The notes under the pieces were generated by a model. That model did no database searches, had not been told where the DNA came from, and worked only from the letters and a program-made list of their open reading frames with translations. The translations under genes and the position numbers were made by a program. From positions 1 to 64,000 of the forward strand of contig JAQCEY010000005.1 of NCBI GenBank assembly GCA_027620075.1: a stretch of DNA of 64,000 nt, given 5' to 3'. The stretch comes from Pseudomonadota bacterium. Its GTDB lineage: Bacteria > Pseudomonadota > Alphaproteobacteria > Rickettsiales > UBA6187. How positions within the stretch are numbered: position 1 is the first letter of the stretch; the number at the start of each line of letters is the position of its first letter. Below are positions 55,412 through 64,000 of this stretch, piece after piece.

Positions 55412-55903
55412 ATGCAGTTATATATAGAAATAAATTGTGACAGTGAACTTTGGAACGGGTTTTTAAGGAATGCTGAAGATATCATAAATGATGCGGCGTT
55501 AAAGATATTCGCTGAATTAGGACTTTCGAGCATTTTACAAAGTGCTGAAATATCCGTACTGCTCACCGATAACGAATCTATCAGAATATTGAATAATGAT
55601 TACAGGCATAAAGATAAGCCTACCAATATACTTTCATTTCCTGCCGAGATATTATCGGCGGGTGATTATACCGAAGTTGAAAAGAACCTGATGCTGGGCG
55701 ATCTTGCATTCGGATATGAGGTAATCGACGATGAGGCAAAAGAGCAAAAAATAATATTTCACGACCATTTTACGCATTTGGCGGTACACGGGATATTGCA
55801 TCTTTTGGGATATGACCATATTGAAGATGATGCCGCAGAAATCATGGAAGGCATTGAGATAAAGATATTGCAGCAAATGGGTGTAGCCGACCCATATAAG
55901 TAA
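55412..55903 (+). CDS. ybeY: Endoribonuclease YbeY
   Basis: 163 aa. The zinc site HLAVHGILHLLGYDH is diagnostic, with NNDYRHKDKPTNILSFPAE upstream. YbeY matures 16S rRNA and takes part in 70S quality control. It lies between phoR and corC; a transporter ATPase (ybeZ) that often accompanies it is absent. Confidence 0.96.
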   Translation: MQLYIEINCDSELWNGFLRNAEDIINDAALKIFAELGLSSILQSAEISVLLTDNESIRILNNDYRHKDKPTNILSFPAEILSAGDYTEVEKNLMLGDLAFGYEVIDDEAKEQKIIFHDHFTHLAVHGILHLLGYDHIEDDAAEIMEGIEIKILQQMGVADPYK

Positions 55904-55909
55904 ATACTT

Positions 55910-56049
55910 CGGAATTGTACGTTTAACGGTTGATGTGTCACCGGTGAACTTGTTTCAGGGTCTTTTCAAAGCAAAAGAGATGCTGAAATAAATTCAGCAT
56001 GACAAAAACAAATAATTCTAACGACTCAACTATTAAACTTACAATTCCG
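55910..56049. repeat. MITE-like element: palindromic core inside 24-base inverted ends
   Basis: Arms CGGAATTGTACGTTTAACGGTTGA (55910-55933; reading 24 bases) and its imperfect inverse at 56026-56049 enclose a TGTCA...TGACA core (55936-56004) like that at 12101-12169. The arms differ at about four positions. The same arm occurs singly at 42309-42332. Confidence 0.8.
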
Positions 56050-56187
56050 AAATATTTTAGTCGGGCTATTGAATTTTATAAATTTATGATTATATACGCA
56101 AAAGCATTTGTAAGTTTTTTATTAAATATATATTTGAAATAATATTTATATTTGCAACCTGTAAAATTTTTTGCTATTATTATAACT

Positions 56188-57150
56188 ATGAAACAAGCTA
56201 TAAATCAAGAAGATAAGCCTCCGTCAGCGGGCTTGTTAAAAGAAGACGAAGAACCCGGAGAGTCGACAAAGCGCCCTGATGAGGGTGCTAAAATCGAAAA
56301 AAAGGAGTCCGGTGCAGGTCTTATAAAAAAGTTCAGAAGCCGTCTTAACAAGGTATTCAGTCTAAAAAACTCAAATACAATTGAAAAAGAAGTTGTAGAA
56401 CTAATTGAAGAGCATGACCCTGAGGGAGTGCAGATTAGTGAGGAAGAAAGAAGTATCCTGACGAATGTACTGAATATAAGTGAGCAGAAAGTCAATCATG
56501 TGATGATACCGAGAACCGATATTGTAGCGGTTCAGGATAGTGCAAGCCTTGATGAGATAAAAAAGGTGCTTATAGAAAAAGAACATACAAGAATGCCGGT
56601 ATATAGCGAATCACTTGATAATGTGACCGGCTTTATGCATATCAAAGACTTGATACCGCATTTCGGTTCTGATAAAAAATTTGATATAAAAAGCGTTATA
56701 AGAAAAATATTATATGTCCCGCCATCTATGAAGGTTGTCGACCTTCTGGTGAAAATGCGTTCGGAGCGTGTGCATATGGCTTTAGTGTTAGATGAGTATG
56801 GCGGAACTGACGGCTTGGTTACAATGGAAGACCTTATGGAAGAAATTGTAGGTGAGATAGAAGACGAGCATGACGAAATTGATGAGGTAAACGCGATAAA
56901 AAAAATATCTGCCGGCGTTTATGAGGTAAATGCCAGAGTTTCGGTTCAGGATCTCGATAGTGCGATAAATTCAACATTCAAAAAACCTGATGAGAGTGAG
57001 GATTACGATACCGTTGGCGGCTTAGTTTTCTTTATGCTCGGACATGTGCCTGAAAAAGGTGAGGAAATAGAACACCCTGACGGTTATCTTTTTAAGGTAA
57101 TTGAAGCCGATGATAGAAGAGTGAAAAAAATACTTATTTCACAAAAGTAA
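56188..57150 (+). CDS. CorC/HlyC-family CBS-domain protein
   Basis: About 320 aa from the ATG at 56188; 12 upstream residues from 56152 look non-coding. An acidic Lys/Glu-rich N-terminus precedes two CBS domains ([19 protein letters not shown] ... [21 protein letters not shown]; then [22 protein letters not shown]) and a CorC_HlyC C-terminal domain ([18 protein letters not shown] ... [20 protein letters not shown]). The DUF21 membrane part is missing, as in CorC. It is linked to Mg/Co efflux. Confidence 0.9.
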   Translation: MKQAINQEDKPPSAGLLKEDEEPGESTKRPDEGAKIEKKESGAGLIKKFRSRLNKVFSLKNSNTIEKEVVELIEEHDPEGVQISEEERSILTNVLNISEQKVNHVMIPRTDIVAVQDSASLDEIKKVLIEKEHTRMPVYSESLDNVTGFMHIKDLIPHFGSDKKFDIKSVIRKILYVPPSMKVVDLLVKMRSERVHMALVLDEYGGTDGLVTMEDLMEEIVGEIEDEHDEIDEVNAIKKISAGVYEVNARVSVQDLDSAINSTFKKPDESEDYDTVGGLVFFMLGHVPEKGEEIEHPDGYLFKVIEADDRRVKKILISQK

Positions 57151-57182
57151 TCCCAAATTTCGGTATTTGCTATATAAATATA

Positions 57183-57286
57183 AACGTCATACTATGGCTT
57201 GACCATAGTATCCAAGCAATTTACTACACACACTTTTTGCATAATTTTTTGTTTCTTGGATTCCGTATCAGGTACGGAATGACGTT
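57183..57286. repeat. Nested palindromic repeat with GGCTTGACC core
   Basis: Outer AACGTCAT/ATGACGTT and inner ATCCAAG/CTTGGAT surround two hairpins, ACTATGG...CCATAGT and TTCCGTA...TACGGAA. The ATACTATGGCTTGACCATAGTAT hairpin is of the type common in Rickettsia-like genomes. Confidence 0.85.
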
Positions 57287-57290
57287 GTTG

Positions 57291-57386
57291 TATAGAATCT
57301 TCTGCAAAAGGTTGTAAAGTTCAACTCTTAGTCCCTTCTCCCTTTGGGAGAAGGGACTTTTACACCATTTTGCAGAAGCTTCTATA
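57291..57386. repeat. Long imperfect hairpin element
   Basis: Arms of about 30 bases, TATAGAATCTTCTGCAAAAGG and its imperfect inverse CCATTTTGCAGAAGCTTCTATA, enclose a strong hairpin AGTCCCTTCTCCC/GGGAGAAGGGACT (57330-57358) followed by TTTT. It may be a second MITE type, or end transcripts. The rest of 57151-57658 is AT-rich with no gene seen. Confidence 0.75.
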
Positions 57387-57658
57387 AATATTTCTATTTA
57401 TCTAGACAAATAGTTGACATAACCTTTAACTTATTTATAAATTGTAATATGTTTTAAATAAACATTAATTATATTTGTTAATTAAGTTATAGGCTGAAAT
57501 ATGTAATTTTAGATTTTATTAGTTCAAGTTGTTTGTTAACAAAAGAACCGTCTTTAAGTTAAAGTTTTAGTTTCTATCTCTTAAATAAAAATTTTGTAAA
57601 TGTTCTATCTTGCCGTCAGGTGTTTGGTTTAAGTGTCTGGGGGCTATATGAGGTGTTT

Positions 57659-57997
57659 ATGTCAATTACGGATTACGGTAATGATAAAGTGAAAAATAGC
57701 ATTGACTTAATTAGAAGTCGTATAAGACAAAAGAAACAAAGTGCAATAGACCTGTTTGAAGGCAATGAGGATAAGCAGGTTGAAGAAAAAGCCGATAGAC
57801 ATATATCGGGCGATATCACCGAGGCTGAAATAATCAGGGATTTTAAAGTTATACATAATGAGATATATACTGATAAAAAGGCAGGTGAGATTTTTAATGA
57901 TTCCGCTAAGTACAGGGATAAGAACAAATGCGGCTTAAGTGGCGAGATAATACATGTGCCTATAGTGAGGAAGATAATCTTGTCAAAGGGTTTGTAA
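57659..57997 (+). CDS. Small charged hypothetical protein
   Basis: 112 aa from the ATG at 57659, preceded by GAGGTG; upstream in-frame residues from 57620 are not needed. It is hydrophilic, with a helical, basic N-terminal half (KNSIDLIRSRIRQKKQSAIDLF) and an acidic middle. I recognise no family. It precedes the DedA gene on the same strand. Confidence 0.6.
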   Translation: MSITDYGNDKVKNSIDLIRSRIRQKKQSAIDLFEGNEDKQVEEKADRHISGDITEAEIIRDFKVIHNEIYTDKKAGEIFNDSAKYRDKNKCGLSGEIIHVPIVRKIILSKGL

Positions 57998-58047
57998 CAC
58001 GGTCTTAAATCGTTGCATATTTGATTTAATGCCTCTATATTCCCCGC

Positions 58048-58668
58048 ATGCAGCAAATTATAGATTTTATACTAAATACGGTTGACGGATGGGGCTATTG
58101 GGGTGTTTTTATCCTTATGGTTATAGAAAGCTCATTCATACCTTTCCCTAGTGAAGTAGTAATAATACCTGCCGGATATCTTGCGTATCAGGGCAAAATG
58201 AATCTTGCGGTAATTATTTTTCTGGGAACGGCGGGGAGTTTGGTCGGTGCTTTGGTCAATTATTATTTGTCGATATTCATAGGCAGGGCTGTAATTATAA
58301 GGTTCGGAAAATATTTCCTGATAACCGAGGACAAGTTGGAGAAGTCCGAAGAGTTCTTTAAAAAACACGGTTCCTTTTCAACATTTACAGGGCGTTTAAT
58401 TCCCGTGATAAGGCAGCTAATATCAATTCCTGCCGGACTTTCGAGAATGAATCTATGGAAATTCAGTGTATTTACTTCGCTTGGTGCCGGAATATGGGTG
58501 ATTATACTTGCGTTACTGGGCTATTTTATAGGTCATAGCGAAGAATTATTAAAGCAATATACTAAATTAATAGTGGTTTCTTTGTTGATAATTGTAGCCA
58601 TTGCCGTTGTTATTTATGTGTATCGGCATAAAAAAAATCAGAAAAAAGCTGAAAATAATAAAAATTAA
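58048..58668 (+). CDS. DedA-family membrane protein
   Basis: 206 aa with about five membrane segments. VIESSFIPFPSEVVIIPAGYLA, then FTGRLIPVIRQLISIPAGLSRMN and GAGIWVIILALLGYFIG are the DedA signature. These proteins are now linked to lipid-carrier (C55-P) or phospholipid translocation and to envelope integrity. Confidence 0.93.
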   Translation: MQQIIDFILNTVDGWGYWGVFILMVIESSFIPFPSEVVIIPAGYLAYQGKMNLAVIIFLGTAGSLVGALVNYYLSIFIGRAVIIRFGKYFLITEDKLEKSEEFFKKHGSFSTFTGRLIPVIRQLISIPAGLSRMNLWKFSVFTSLGAGIWVIILALLGYFIGHSEELLKQYTKLIVVSLLIIVAIAVVIYVYRHKKNQKKAENNKN

Positions 58669-58721
58669 ATTTTATTGGTTGCACTTTTTATAATAATAGT
58701 TTAGATATCCTATCTCTTTTT

Positions 58722-58806
58722 GCGGGTGTGGCGGAATTGGTAGACGCACTAGATTTAGGTTCTAGCGCCGCGAGGCGTGGGGGTTCAAGTCCCTCCACCC
58801 GCACCA
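58722..58806 (+). tRNA. tRNA-Leu (anticodon TAG)
   Basis: GCGGGTG pairs with CACCCGC; the anticodon stem CTAGA/TCTAG holds TTTAGGT (anticodon TAG). A variable arm (GCGCCGCGAGGCGT) marks a class II tRNA. Discriminator A and an encoded CCA follow (58803-58806). Confidence 0.97.
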
Positions 58807-59189
58807 TCTTAAAATTGGAGTGTAAACAGTTTTGTTGTTACTTCGCTCTCGGATTTATGATAATTTTTTGTACTACATTTCTTGCATGATAACGACATAA
58901 AAAAATCCTTCTTTATAGATTAAAAAAGAAGAATAACTATATTTAATCTCTTTCAGGTTTAATTCCTCGAGGCTTGCTTCGTATAATTTAAGTTGTAAGT
59001 TGCATCTTAAGTCAGGCATCACTTGCAACTAAGCTATATGCCCCGTAGCTTGCTGCGGGGCAGTTTACTTGTAATGATATGATTAATTAGTAATGCCGCA
59101 CTGTTCAGTAAGTCATTATCTTTATTTTACTTTCAATGCCATTGAGGCATATACGATTTTACTAAAAGGATAACAAAGATTTAATACAA
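58807..59189. other. Intergenic region with small hairpins
   Basis: No gene seen. CTTCTTT/AAAGAAG (about 58910-58930) may end the tRNA-Leu transcript. AGTTGCA/TGCAACT (about 58995-59031) and TGCCCCGTAGC...GCTGCGGGGCA (59039-59062) are dispersed-repeat-like hairpins. The CTTGCTTCG and AGCTTGCTGCGG words are typical of this repeat class. Confidence 0.5.
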
Positions 59190-59552
59190 TTACCTTCCAA
59201 ATCCGGGACCATCCGGTGAATTATATGGTCGCTTACGAGAATATCTTGATTCAAATGATTCTGAATTTGTTACTTCATCAACATCCATCTCATCAACACT
59301 CTTGCTATTTCTTTTCTTATTACGTGCATCCACAATAGCAGCTTGTATGCTGACTGTGCTTAACGCCTCGTAACCCTCATATTTCATTTCTCCTGATTTT
59401 AATTGTGCTTCCTCTATTTGCAATCTATTAATAGCCATCAGATCATATTTTTTAGGGTCTTGAGACTTAGATTTTTCTACAGGAGAAACAATTTTGTTTC
59501 CCCCAATATTTTCATGAATTCTTGGTTGTTTAAGAGGCGGTTCATCTGACAT
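59190..59552 (-). CDS. Small effector-like protein with basic C-terminus
   Basis: 120 aa from the ATG at 59552, which has GAGGAG eight bases upstream (TTG 59558 is less likely). It is hydrophilic with no signal peptide. The C-terminal NSESFESRYSRKRPYN resembles the end of the 543-aa DUF6824-like protein (SEESFAQKYSNKKGRT): E-S-F-x-x-basic-Y-S-x-K-basic. The basic cluster could be a nuclear localisation or secretion signal. No family recognised. Confidence 0.7.
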   Translation of the reverse strand: MSDEPPLKQPRIHENIGGNKIVSPVEKSKSQDPKKYDLMAINRLQIEEAQLKSGEMKYEGYEALSTVSIQAAIVDARNKKRNSKSVDEMDVDEVTNSESFESRYSRKRPYNSPDGPGFGR

Positions 59553-59682
59553 GGGCAATATCTCCTCAATTATATTTATTATATCAACAATAATAGCACA
59601 TAATTATGTATTTAACGTTACAGTTTTCCCTTTTTTCCCATTATTATCTTAAATGGAGTATTTGGAACTTATGTAAATTACT

Positions 59683-60702
59683 CTAACTTCTTTCTTTACT
59701 TTCCGAAACGCCATGTACCCAAGTTCTTCTTTTGCGACCGGTTTTTTCGGGTTCAAAGAAGTCATTTTCGGAAGGTTGCACCGAATCATTTTTTGCCATA
59801 GTAATGGGCTGCATGTTTAGTTCCGAGTTCATTGCGTAGTGTGTGCGATATAGTTTGTCGGTCAAGTTTTCAGAATAATTATCACCTGTTTTAAAGGCGT
59901 ATTTAGGGTTTTTGTCTTTCTTTTTTAAAATAAGACTGTCATGATAACGATCTATTACCGAATATAGTTTGTTTTCATCGGTTCTACCGTTTTGCATAAC
60001 CATAACGTCTATTTCCTGACCGTTCATATTATACATTGCCGGTAAGTTTTTGTTGCCGTCCGGCTGCCTTGTGTATTTTGAGCTGTCAAACTCTTTAAGT
60101 CTTTCGGCACGATCAATATCAAGATAATAACTACCGCCCTGAAAAACCTTTTGTTCTAAGAATAGTACGGTTGCTTTCTTTACGTCATTTACTATTCCGA
60201 CCTCTCCGATATATTTGTTCGATTCCGGATCTATTAGTCCTATAAGAGCGTCGATTTTTGCTTTTTGTTCTTCTGTTATTAATTCATTTTCAACAGCATG
60301 GTTATTTAGTGCGTAAAGATCTTTGTTTTCATAAACGGTTAGGTGTGTCTCACCATCACAACCGTTATTATTATATTTTATAGGTACTTTTCTTGAAACA
60401 AAGCCTTGAATAGTTTTGCCGTTAAAATCTTTTTCATCACTGTCTTTAATAGAACCGGTATTGACGGATTTAATCTCGGGGGCTAATGATTTTTCATTGG
60501 ACAGATTATTTCCCGCATCTTTTATATCGGATAAATTACCCCAAAAAACCACTTCCGATTCCAGACCTCTTGATGACAAATTAGCCTGTAACTGTGAGGC
60601 AACAACCAAAGCATCGGATAAAGCTTCTTTATAATATAGAGAAACTATCCCTTTACTTTTTTTCGGGTCGAACATCAGGTTAAAGCGGTTGTTATTAGTC
60701 AT
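59683..60702 (-). CDS. Orphan effector-like protein with basic C-terminus
   Basis: 339 aa, hydrophilic, no signal peptide or membrane helix. The N-terminal part (IVSLYYKEALSDALVVASQLQ) looks helical; the middle has beta-type stretches (TVYENKDLYALNN, EVGIVNDVKKATVLFLEQK). The end is EPEKTGRKRRTWVHGVSESKERS-like, that is acidic/aromatic then RKRR. I recognise no family. It lies next to the 120-aa effector-like gene on the same strand, but 130 bases apart, so each probably has its own promoter. Confidence 0.75.
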   Translation of the reverse strand: MTNNNRFNLMFDPKKSKGIVSLYYKEALSDALVVASQLQANLSSRGLESEVVFWGNLSDIKDAGNNLSNEKSLAPEIKSVNTGSIKDSDEKDFNGKTIQGFVSRKVPIKYNNNGCDGETHLTVYENKDLYALNNHAVENELITEEQKAKIDALIGLIDPESNKYIGEVGIVNDVKKATVLFLEQKVFQGGSYYLDIDRAERLKEFDSSKYTRQPDGNKNLPAMYNMNGQEIDVMVMQNGRTDENKLYSVIDRYHDSLILKKKDKNPKYAFKTGDNYSENLTDKLYRTHYAMNSELNMQPITMAKNDSVQPSENDFFEPEKTGRKRRTWVHGVSESKERS

Positions 60703-61056
60703 TGTTATATGTCTTGCCGAACCTGCAATATTCTACGGTATTCATAAAGTTCTCTAATGAAAGGTAATAGCTATCATTTCAACCATAATACATTAAAATG
60801 TAACATATTTCAAGCATGGGCTTTTGATTGCAATTTAGGCGATATCAGGAGATAAGATCCTCATGCAAGTAGTTCTCCGGCTTGTTCGGGAGTGGCGACC
60901 TTTAACAGAAATTGGAAATACTATAAAATAACGAAAAACTACTAAACCACTTAGTAATATATTAAATTTTTATCGAAAAATATTGCAAATTCCGAAAAAA
61001 TCCTTATACAGGTGTATCTAATTAAAAATACCAGATAAAATAGGGTCAGTTTACAT
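60703..61056. other. Intergenic region upstream of tig
   Basis: AT-rich, with promoters expected for the minus-strand gene and for tig. A short GC-richer stretch at about 60838-60905 (GATATCAGGAGATAAG; CTCCGGCTTGTTCGGGAG) has weak hairpin potential. I see no gene or clear RNA. Confidence 0.4.
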
Positions 61057-62385
61057 ATGCAAGTTACCGAGTTAAAGAATGAAGGGTTAAAAAGAGAATT
61101 TGAAATCACCCTGCAAGCTAAAGAAATAAGCAAAAAAGTTGACGAGCGTTTGGCTAAGGTTGCTAAAACAATTAAAATGCCGGGTTTTCGTCCTGGGAAA
61201 GTTCCTTTAAGTATCGTTAAGAAAAAACACGGTAGGGAAATTTTAGGCGAAGTGCTTGAACATGCAGTTGCCGATAGTTCGCAAAAAGTGTTAAAAGAGA
61301 GAGAGTTAGATCCTGCCGTGCAGCCGAAGATAGAAATATCTTCATATGACCCTGAAAAAGAAGACGCAGATTTGGTATATAACATTTCATTTGAGATATA
61401 TCCTGAAGTTCCCGAGGTTGACCTTGCAAAAATCGAGATTGAAAAAAGCATAATTGAAGTTACTGAAAAAGAAGTTAAAGACGGTATGGAGCGTCTTAAG
61501 CAATCCCAAAAAAACTTCAGACCGATTAAAAAAGCCCGTGCAGCTAAAAAAGGCGATGCGGTAGTTATTGATTTTGTCGGCAAAACCGACGGCAAGGCTT
61601 TCGAAGGCGGTGCCGCTAATGATTTTCAGCTTGAACTTGGTTCGGGACAATTCATACCCGGATTTGAAGAGCAACTGGAAGGCTCTAAAAAAGATGACAA
61701 AGTTTTAGTTAAAGTTTCCTTCCCTAAAGAATACGGTTCATCTGAGCTTGCCGGTAAAGATGCTGAATTTGATGTTACCTTAAAAGATATATTAGAGGCG
61801 CAAACACCTGAGGAAAATGACGAATTTGCTAAAACACTAGGCATGGAAAGCCTTGATAAGCTTAAAGATGCCATAAAAGAGCAAATCTCTAAGGATTTTG
61901 AGATGATAACACGCACTAAGCTCAAGAAAGATATATTTGACGCTCTGGACGAAAAATATAAATTTGAAGTGCCTGAGTCTATGGTTGATATGGAGTTCAA
62001 GTCCATTCAGGAAAGTGCCGGCAATGCCGAAGAGGTTAAAAACGCTTCTGAAAAAGAAAAGCAAGAGCAAGATAAAGAATTCAAACAACTTGCCGAAAGA
62101 AGGGTTCGTCTTGGCGTTATACTTGCCGATTTGGGCAAAAAGAACGCAATTAATGTTTCCGAGGACGAGTTAAGAAGGTCTGTATTTGATCAGGCACGTA
62201 ATTATCCGGGGCAGGAGCAAAGGGTTATAGAGTTCTATCAAAAGAACAGAGAAGCACTTGACAGGCTTAAAGGGCCTATTTTAGAAGAAAAGGTCGTTGA
62301 CTTTGTTCTGGGCAAGGTAAAAACCAAGGAAAAAAGTGTTACAACCGAAGAATTGTTGAAATTCGCACAGGAAGATGAGGTTTAA
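61057..62385 (+). CDS. tig: Trigger factor
   Basis: 442 aa. The ribosome-binding GFRPGKVP loop is at about residues 46-53. A peptidyl-prolyl isomerase FKBP domain (GDAVVIDFVGKTDGKAFEGG ... FIPGFEEQLEGSKKDD) follows, then the helical chaperone domain. It binds nascent chains at the ribosome exit. It heads the tig-clpP-clpX group, with a terminator before clpP. Confidence 0.97.
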   Translation: MQVTELKNEGLKREFEITLQAKEISKKVDERLAKVAKTIKMPGFRPGKVPLSIVKKKHGREILGEVLEHAVADSSQKVLKERELDPAVQPKIEISSYDPEKEDADLVYNISFEIYPEVPEVDLAKIEIEKSIIEVTEKEVKDGMERLKQSQKNFRPIKKARAAKKGDAVVIDFVGKTDGKAFEGGAANDFQLELGSGQFIPGFEEQLEGSKKDDKVLVKVSFPKEYGSSELAGKDAEFDVTLKDILEAQTPEENDEFAKTLGMESLDKLKDAIKEQISKDFEMITRTKLKKDIFDALDEKYKFEVPESMVDMEFKSIQESAGNAEEVKNASEKEKQEQDKEFKQLAERRVRLGVILADLGKKNAINVSEDELRRSVFDQARNYPGQEQRVIEFYQKNREALDRLKGPILEEKVVDFVLGKVKTKEKSVTTEELLKFAQEDEV

Positions 62386-62431
62386 AAACGCCGTTCTTCA
62401 GGTTTTATCCACCGAAAATTGTTAAAAAAAT

Positions 62432-62475
62432 AAAGTCGTTAAGTTGTTGTTTTCTATACTTAACGACTTTTTTTA
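62432..62475 (+). terminator. Rho-independent terminator after tig
   Basis: AAAGTCGTTAAG (62432-62443) and CTTAACGACTTT (62459-62470) form a perfect 12-base stem followed by TTTT. clpP must be transcribed from its own promoter or by readthrough. Confidence 0.9.
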
Positions 62476-62588
62476 TGCCCATTCTTTCTTAATAATGTTA
62501 ACTTCTTTTTACTCAAACTCTTGCTATGTAATAAGTTGTTCTCTATATTTGTCAGATAGAAACAAAAACTTATTGAATAGGTAATGGT

Positions 62589-63221
62589 ATGAGTGATGTT
62601 TTCGCACCACATATGGACTTAGTTCCGATGGTAGTCGAGCAGACAAATAGAGGAGAAAGGTCTTACGATATTTTCTCCAGACTCTTGAAAGAAAGAATAA
62701 TCTTTGTCAACGGACAGGTTCATGACGGTATGTCAAGCCTTGTAACGGCACAGTTGTTATTTTTAGAGTCGGAAAATCCCGATAAAGACATATATATGTA
62801 TATTAATTCCCCGGGCGGAGTGGTAACTTCGGGAATGGCAATGTATGATACGATGCAGTATATAAAACCTGACGTATGTACTTTATGTGTAGGGCAAGCA
62901 GCTTCAATGGGTTCCCTGCTTCTTACTGCCGGTGCTAAAGGAAAAAGATTCATTCTTCCAAATGCCAGAGTTATGATACACCAACCATCGGGAGGCTTTC
63001 AGGGACAGGCAACCGATATGGAAATACATGTTAAGGAAATATTGGAAATTAAAAAACGCCTTAACCAGTTGTATGTTAAACATACGGGGAAAAGTTTAAC
63101 CGTAATTGAAAAAGCCATGGAACGTGATAACTTTATGACTGCCGAGTCCGCAAAGGAGTTCGGACTGGTAGACAAGGTTATAACTCAACGCCCTCATGAC
63201 GCTAAAGATGCTAAAAAATAA
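62589..63221 (+). CDS. clpP: ATP-dependent Clp protease proteolytic subunit
   Basis: 210 aa. The catalytic Ser is in [11 protein letters not shown] and the catalytic His in MIHQPSGG, with [19 protein letters not shown] upstream. It forms the barrel that degrades substrates fed by ClpX or ClpA. It is followed by clpX after 20 bases. Confidence 0.98.
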   Translation: MSDVFAPHMDLVPMVVEQTNRGERSYDIFSRLLKERIIFVNGQVHDGMSSLVTAQLLFLESENPDKDIYMYINSPGGVVTSGMAMYDTMQYIKPDVCTLCVGQAASMGSLLLTAGAKGKRFILPNARVMIHQPSGGFQGQATDMEIHVKEILEIKKRLNQLYVKHTGKSLTVIEKAMERDNFMTAESAKEFGLVDKVITQRPHDAKDAKK

Positions 63222-63241
63222 TATAAAGATAGGTTAATTAG

Positions 63242-64000
63242 ATGGTTAAATCTGACGGAAGCGACTCAAAAAACACTCTTTACTGTTCGTTTTGCGGTAA
63301 AAGCCAGCATGAGGTTCGGAAGTTAATAGCCGGACCTACGGTTTTTATATGTGATGAATGCGTAGAGCTGTGTCTTGATATTATACGTGAGGAAAGCAAG
63401 TCATCTTTAGTCAAAGACGGTGACGGAGTTCCTAACCCTAAAGATATATGCAAAGTACTTGATGATTATGTTATAGGGCAAACTGCCGCAAAGAAAGTTT
63501 TATCGGTTGCCGTGCATAACCATTACAAAAGACTGAGCCATTCTGAAAAAGGTGCAAACGATATTGAGCTTGCTAAAGCCAATATATTACTAATCGGTCC
63601 TACAGGTTGCGGTAAGACGTTATTAGCACAAACTCTGGCACGTATCCTTGATGTTCCTTTCACTATGGCAGACGCTACTACGTTGACGGAAGCAGGTTAT
63701 GTGGGTGAAGATGTTGAGAATATTATTCTTAGGTTGCTACAGGCTGCCGATTATAATGTTGAACGCGCACAAAGGGGTATAGTTTATATTGACGAGGTTG
63801 ATAAAATCTCCCGTAAGTCCGATAATCCTTCTATTACACGTGACGTGTCTGGCGAAGGTGTGCAGCAGGCGTTATTGAAAATTATGGAAGGTACTATCGC
63901 ATCAGTTCCACCGCAAGGCGGACGTAAACACCCGCAACAGGAATTTTTGCAGATTGATACTACGAACATATTATTCATTTGTAGCGGAGCATTTGCGGGT
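63242..64000 (+). CDS. clpX: ATP-dependent Clp protease ATP-binding subunit ClpX (3' end outside window)
   Basis: The frame is open from the ATG at 63242 to the window edge (about 253 aa of the usual 420). An N-terminal zinc finger ([12 protein letters not shown], then [10 protein letters not shown]) precedes the AAA+ core with Walker [28 protein letters not shown] and Walker [11 protein letters not shown]. It unfolds substrates for ClpP. Twenty bases separate it from clpP, so they are one operon. Confidence 0.97.
   Translation, partial: MVKSDGSDSKNTLYCSFCGKSQHEVRKLIAGPTVFICDECVELCLDIIREESKSSLVKDGDGVPNPKDICKVLDDYVIGQTAAKKVLSVAVHNHYKRLSHSEKGANDIELAKANILLIGPTGCGKTLLAQTLARILDVPFTMADATTLTEAGYVGEDVENIILRLLQAADYNVERAQRGIVYIDEVDKISRKSDNPSITRDVSGEGVQQALLKIMEGTIASVPPQGGRKHPQQEFLQIDTTNILFICSGAFAG

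Overview
The window looks like a chromosomal segment from an AT-rich alphaproteobacterium that is probably host-associated, in or near the Rickettsiales/Holosporales-type lineages. Three things point there: the housekeeping proteins (rimP-nusA-infB-rbfA-truB-rpsO-pnp, tig-clpP-clpX, IalB, the MaoC/phosphotransacetylase fusion); many short dispersed palindromes of the TGTCA...TGACA type, including one with a GGCTTGACC core of the kind I associate with Rickettsia and relatives; and several orphan, charged, effector-like proteins, two of which carry eukaryote-type domains. Unlike Rickettsia it keeps glycolytic and pentose-phosphate genes (gap, pgk, tkt) and folE, so it is less reduced. The placement is inference; no rRNA is present.

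Layout. 1-3660: the end of a repeat protein, then a three-gene operon (HEXXH-motif peptide-modification protein, SagB-type oxidoreductase, JmjC/cupin oxygenase) resembling a modified-peptide (RiPP) locus. 3667-12727: accessory genes, mostly on the minus strand, with a 543-aa protein carrying a diatom-type DUF6824-like domain and a 565-aa indoleamine 2,3-dioxygenase homologue ending in a CaaX-like box; between them lie a MaoC-phosphotransacetylase, an ion channel, an aldehyde dehydrogenase and a YihY protein. 12925-24454: metabolism and transport (folE, trkH, SulP transporter, tandem Usp, an isocitrate dehydrogenase with an internal duplication, a MoeB/ThiF-type enzyme, a secreted DRQEN-repeat protein, an Uup-type ABC-F ATPase, rnd). 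24455-25743: tRNA-Pro with a possible integration scar. 25865-35181: the translation/RNA-decay operon on the minus strand. 35567-42198: cspA, membrane proteins, IalB, pgeF, and a glycosyltransferase-methyltransferase-Phe-rich protein operon. 42464-52515: the alphaproteobacterial tkt-gap-pgk set on one strand but split by an effector-like gene and a block for surface modification (phosphoethanolamine transferase, sulfotransferase, arylsulfotransferase-like). 52770-58806: DUF1189, PhoR-like kinase, ybeY, corC, DedA, tRNA-Leu. 59190-60702: two more effector-like genes. 61057-64000: tig, clpP and the start of clpX.

The most striking material is accessory: the CaaX-ended IDO homologue, the DUF6824-like protein, the HEXXH/SagB/JmjC operon, and a C-terminal motif shared by two otherwise unrelated effector-like proteins. 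Together they suggest a bacterium living in or on a eukaryote, possibly a stramenopile alga, and delivering proteins to it. No CRISPR array, complete insertion sequence or prophage was seen.
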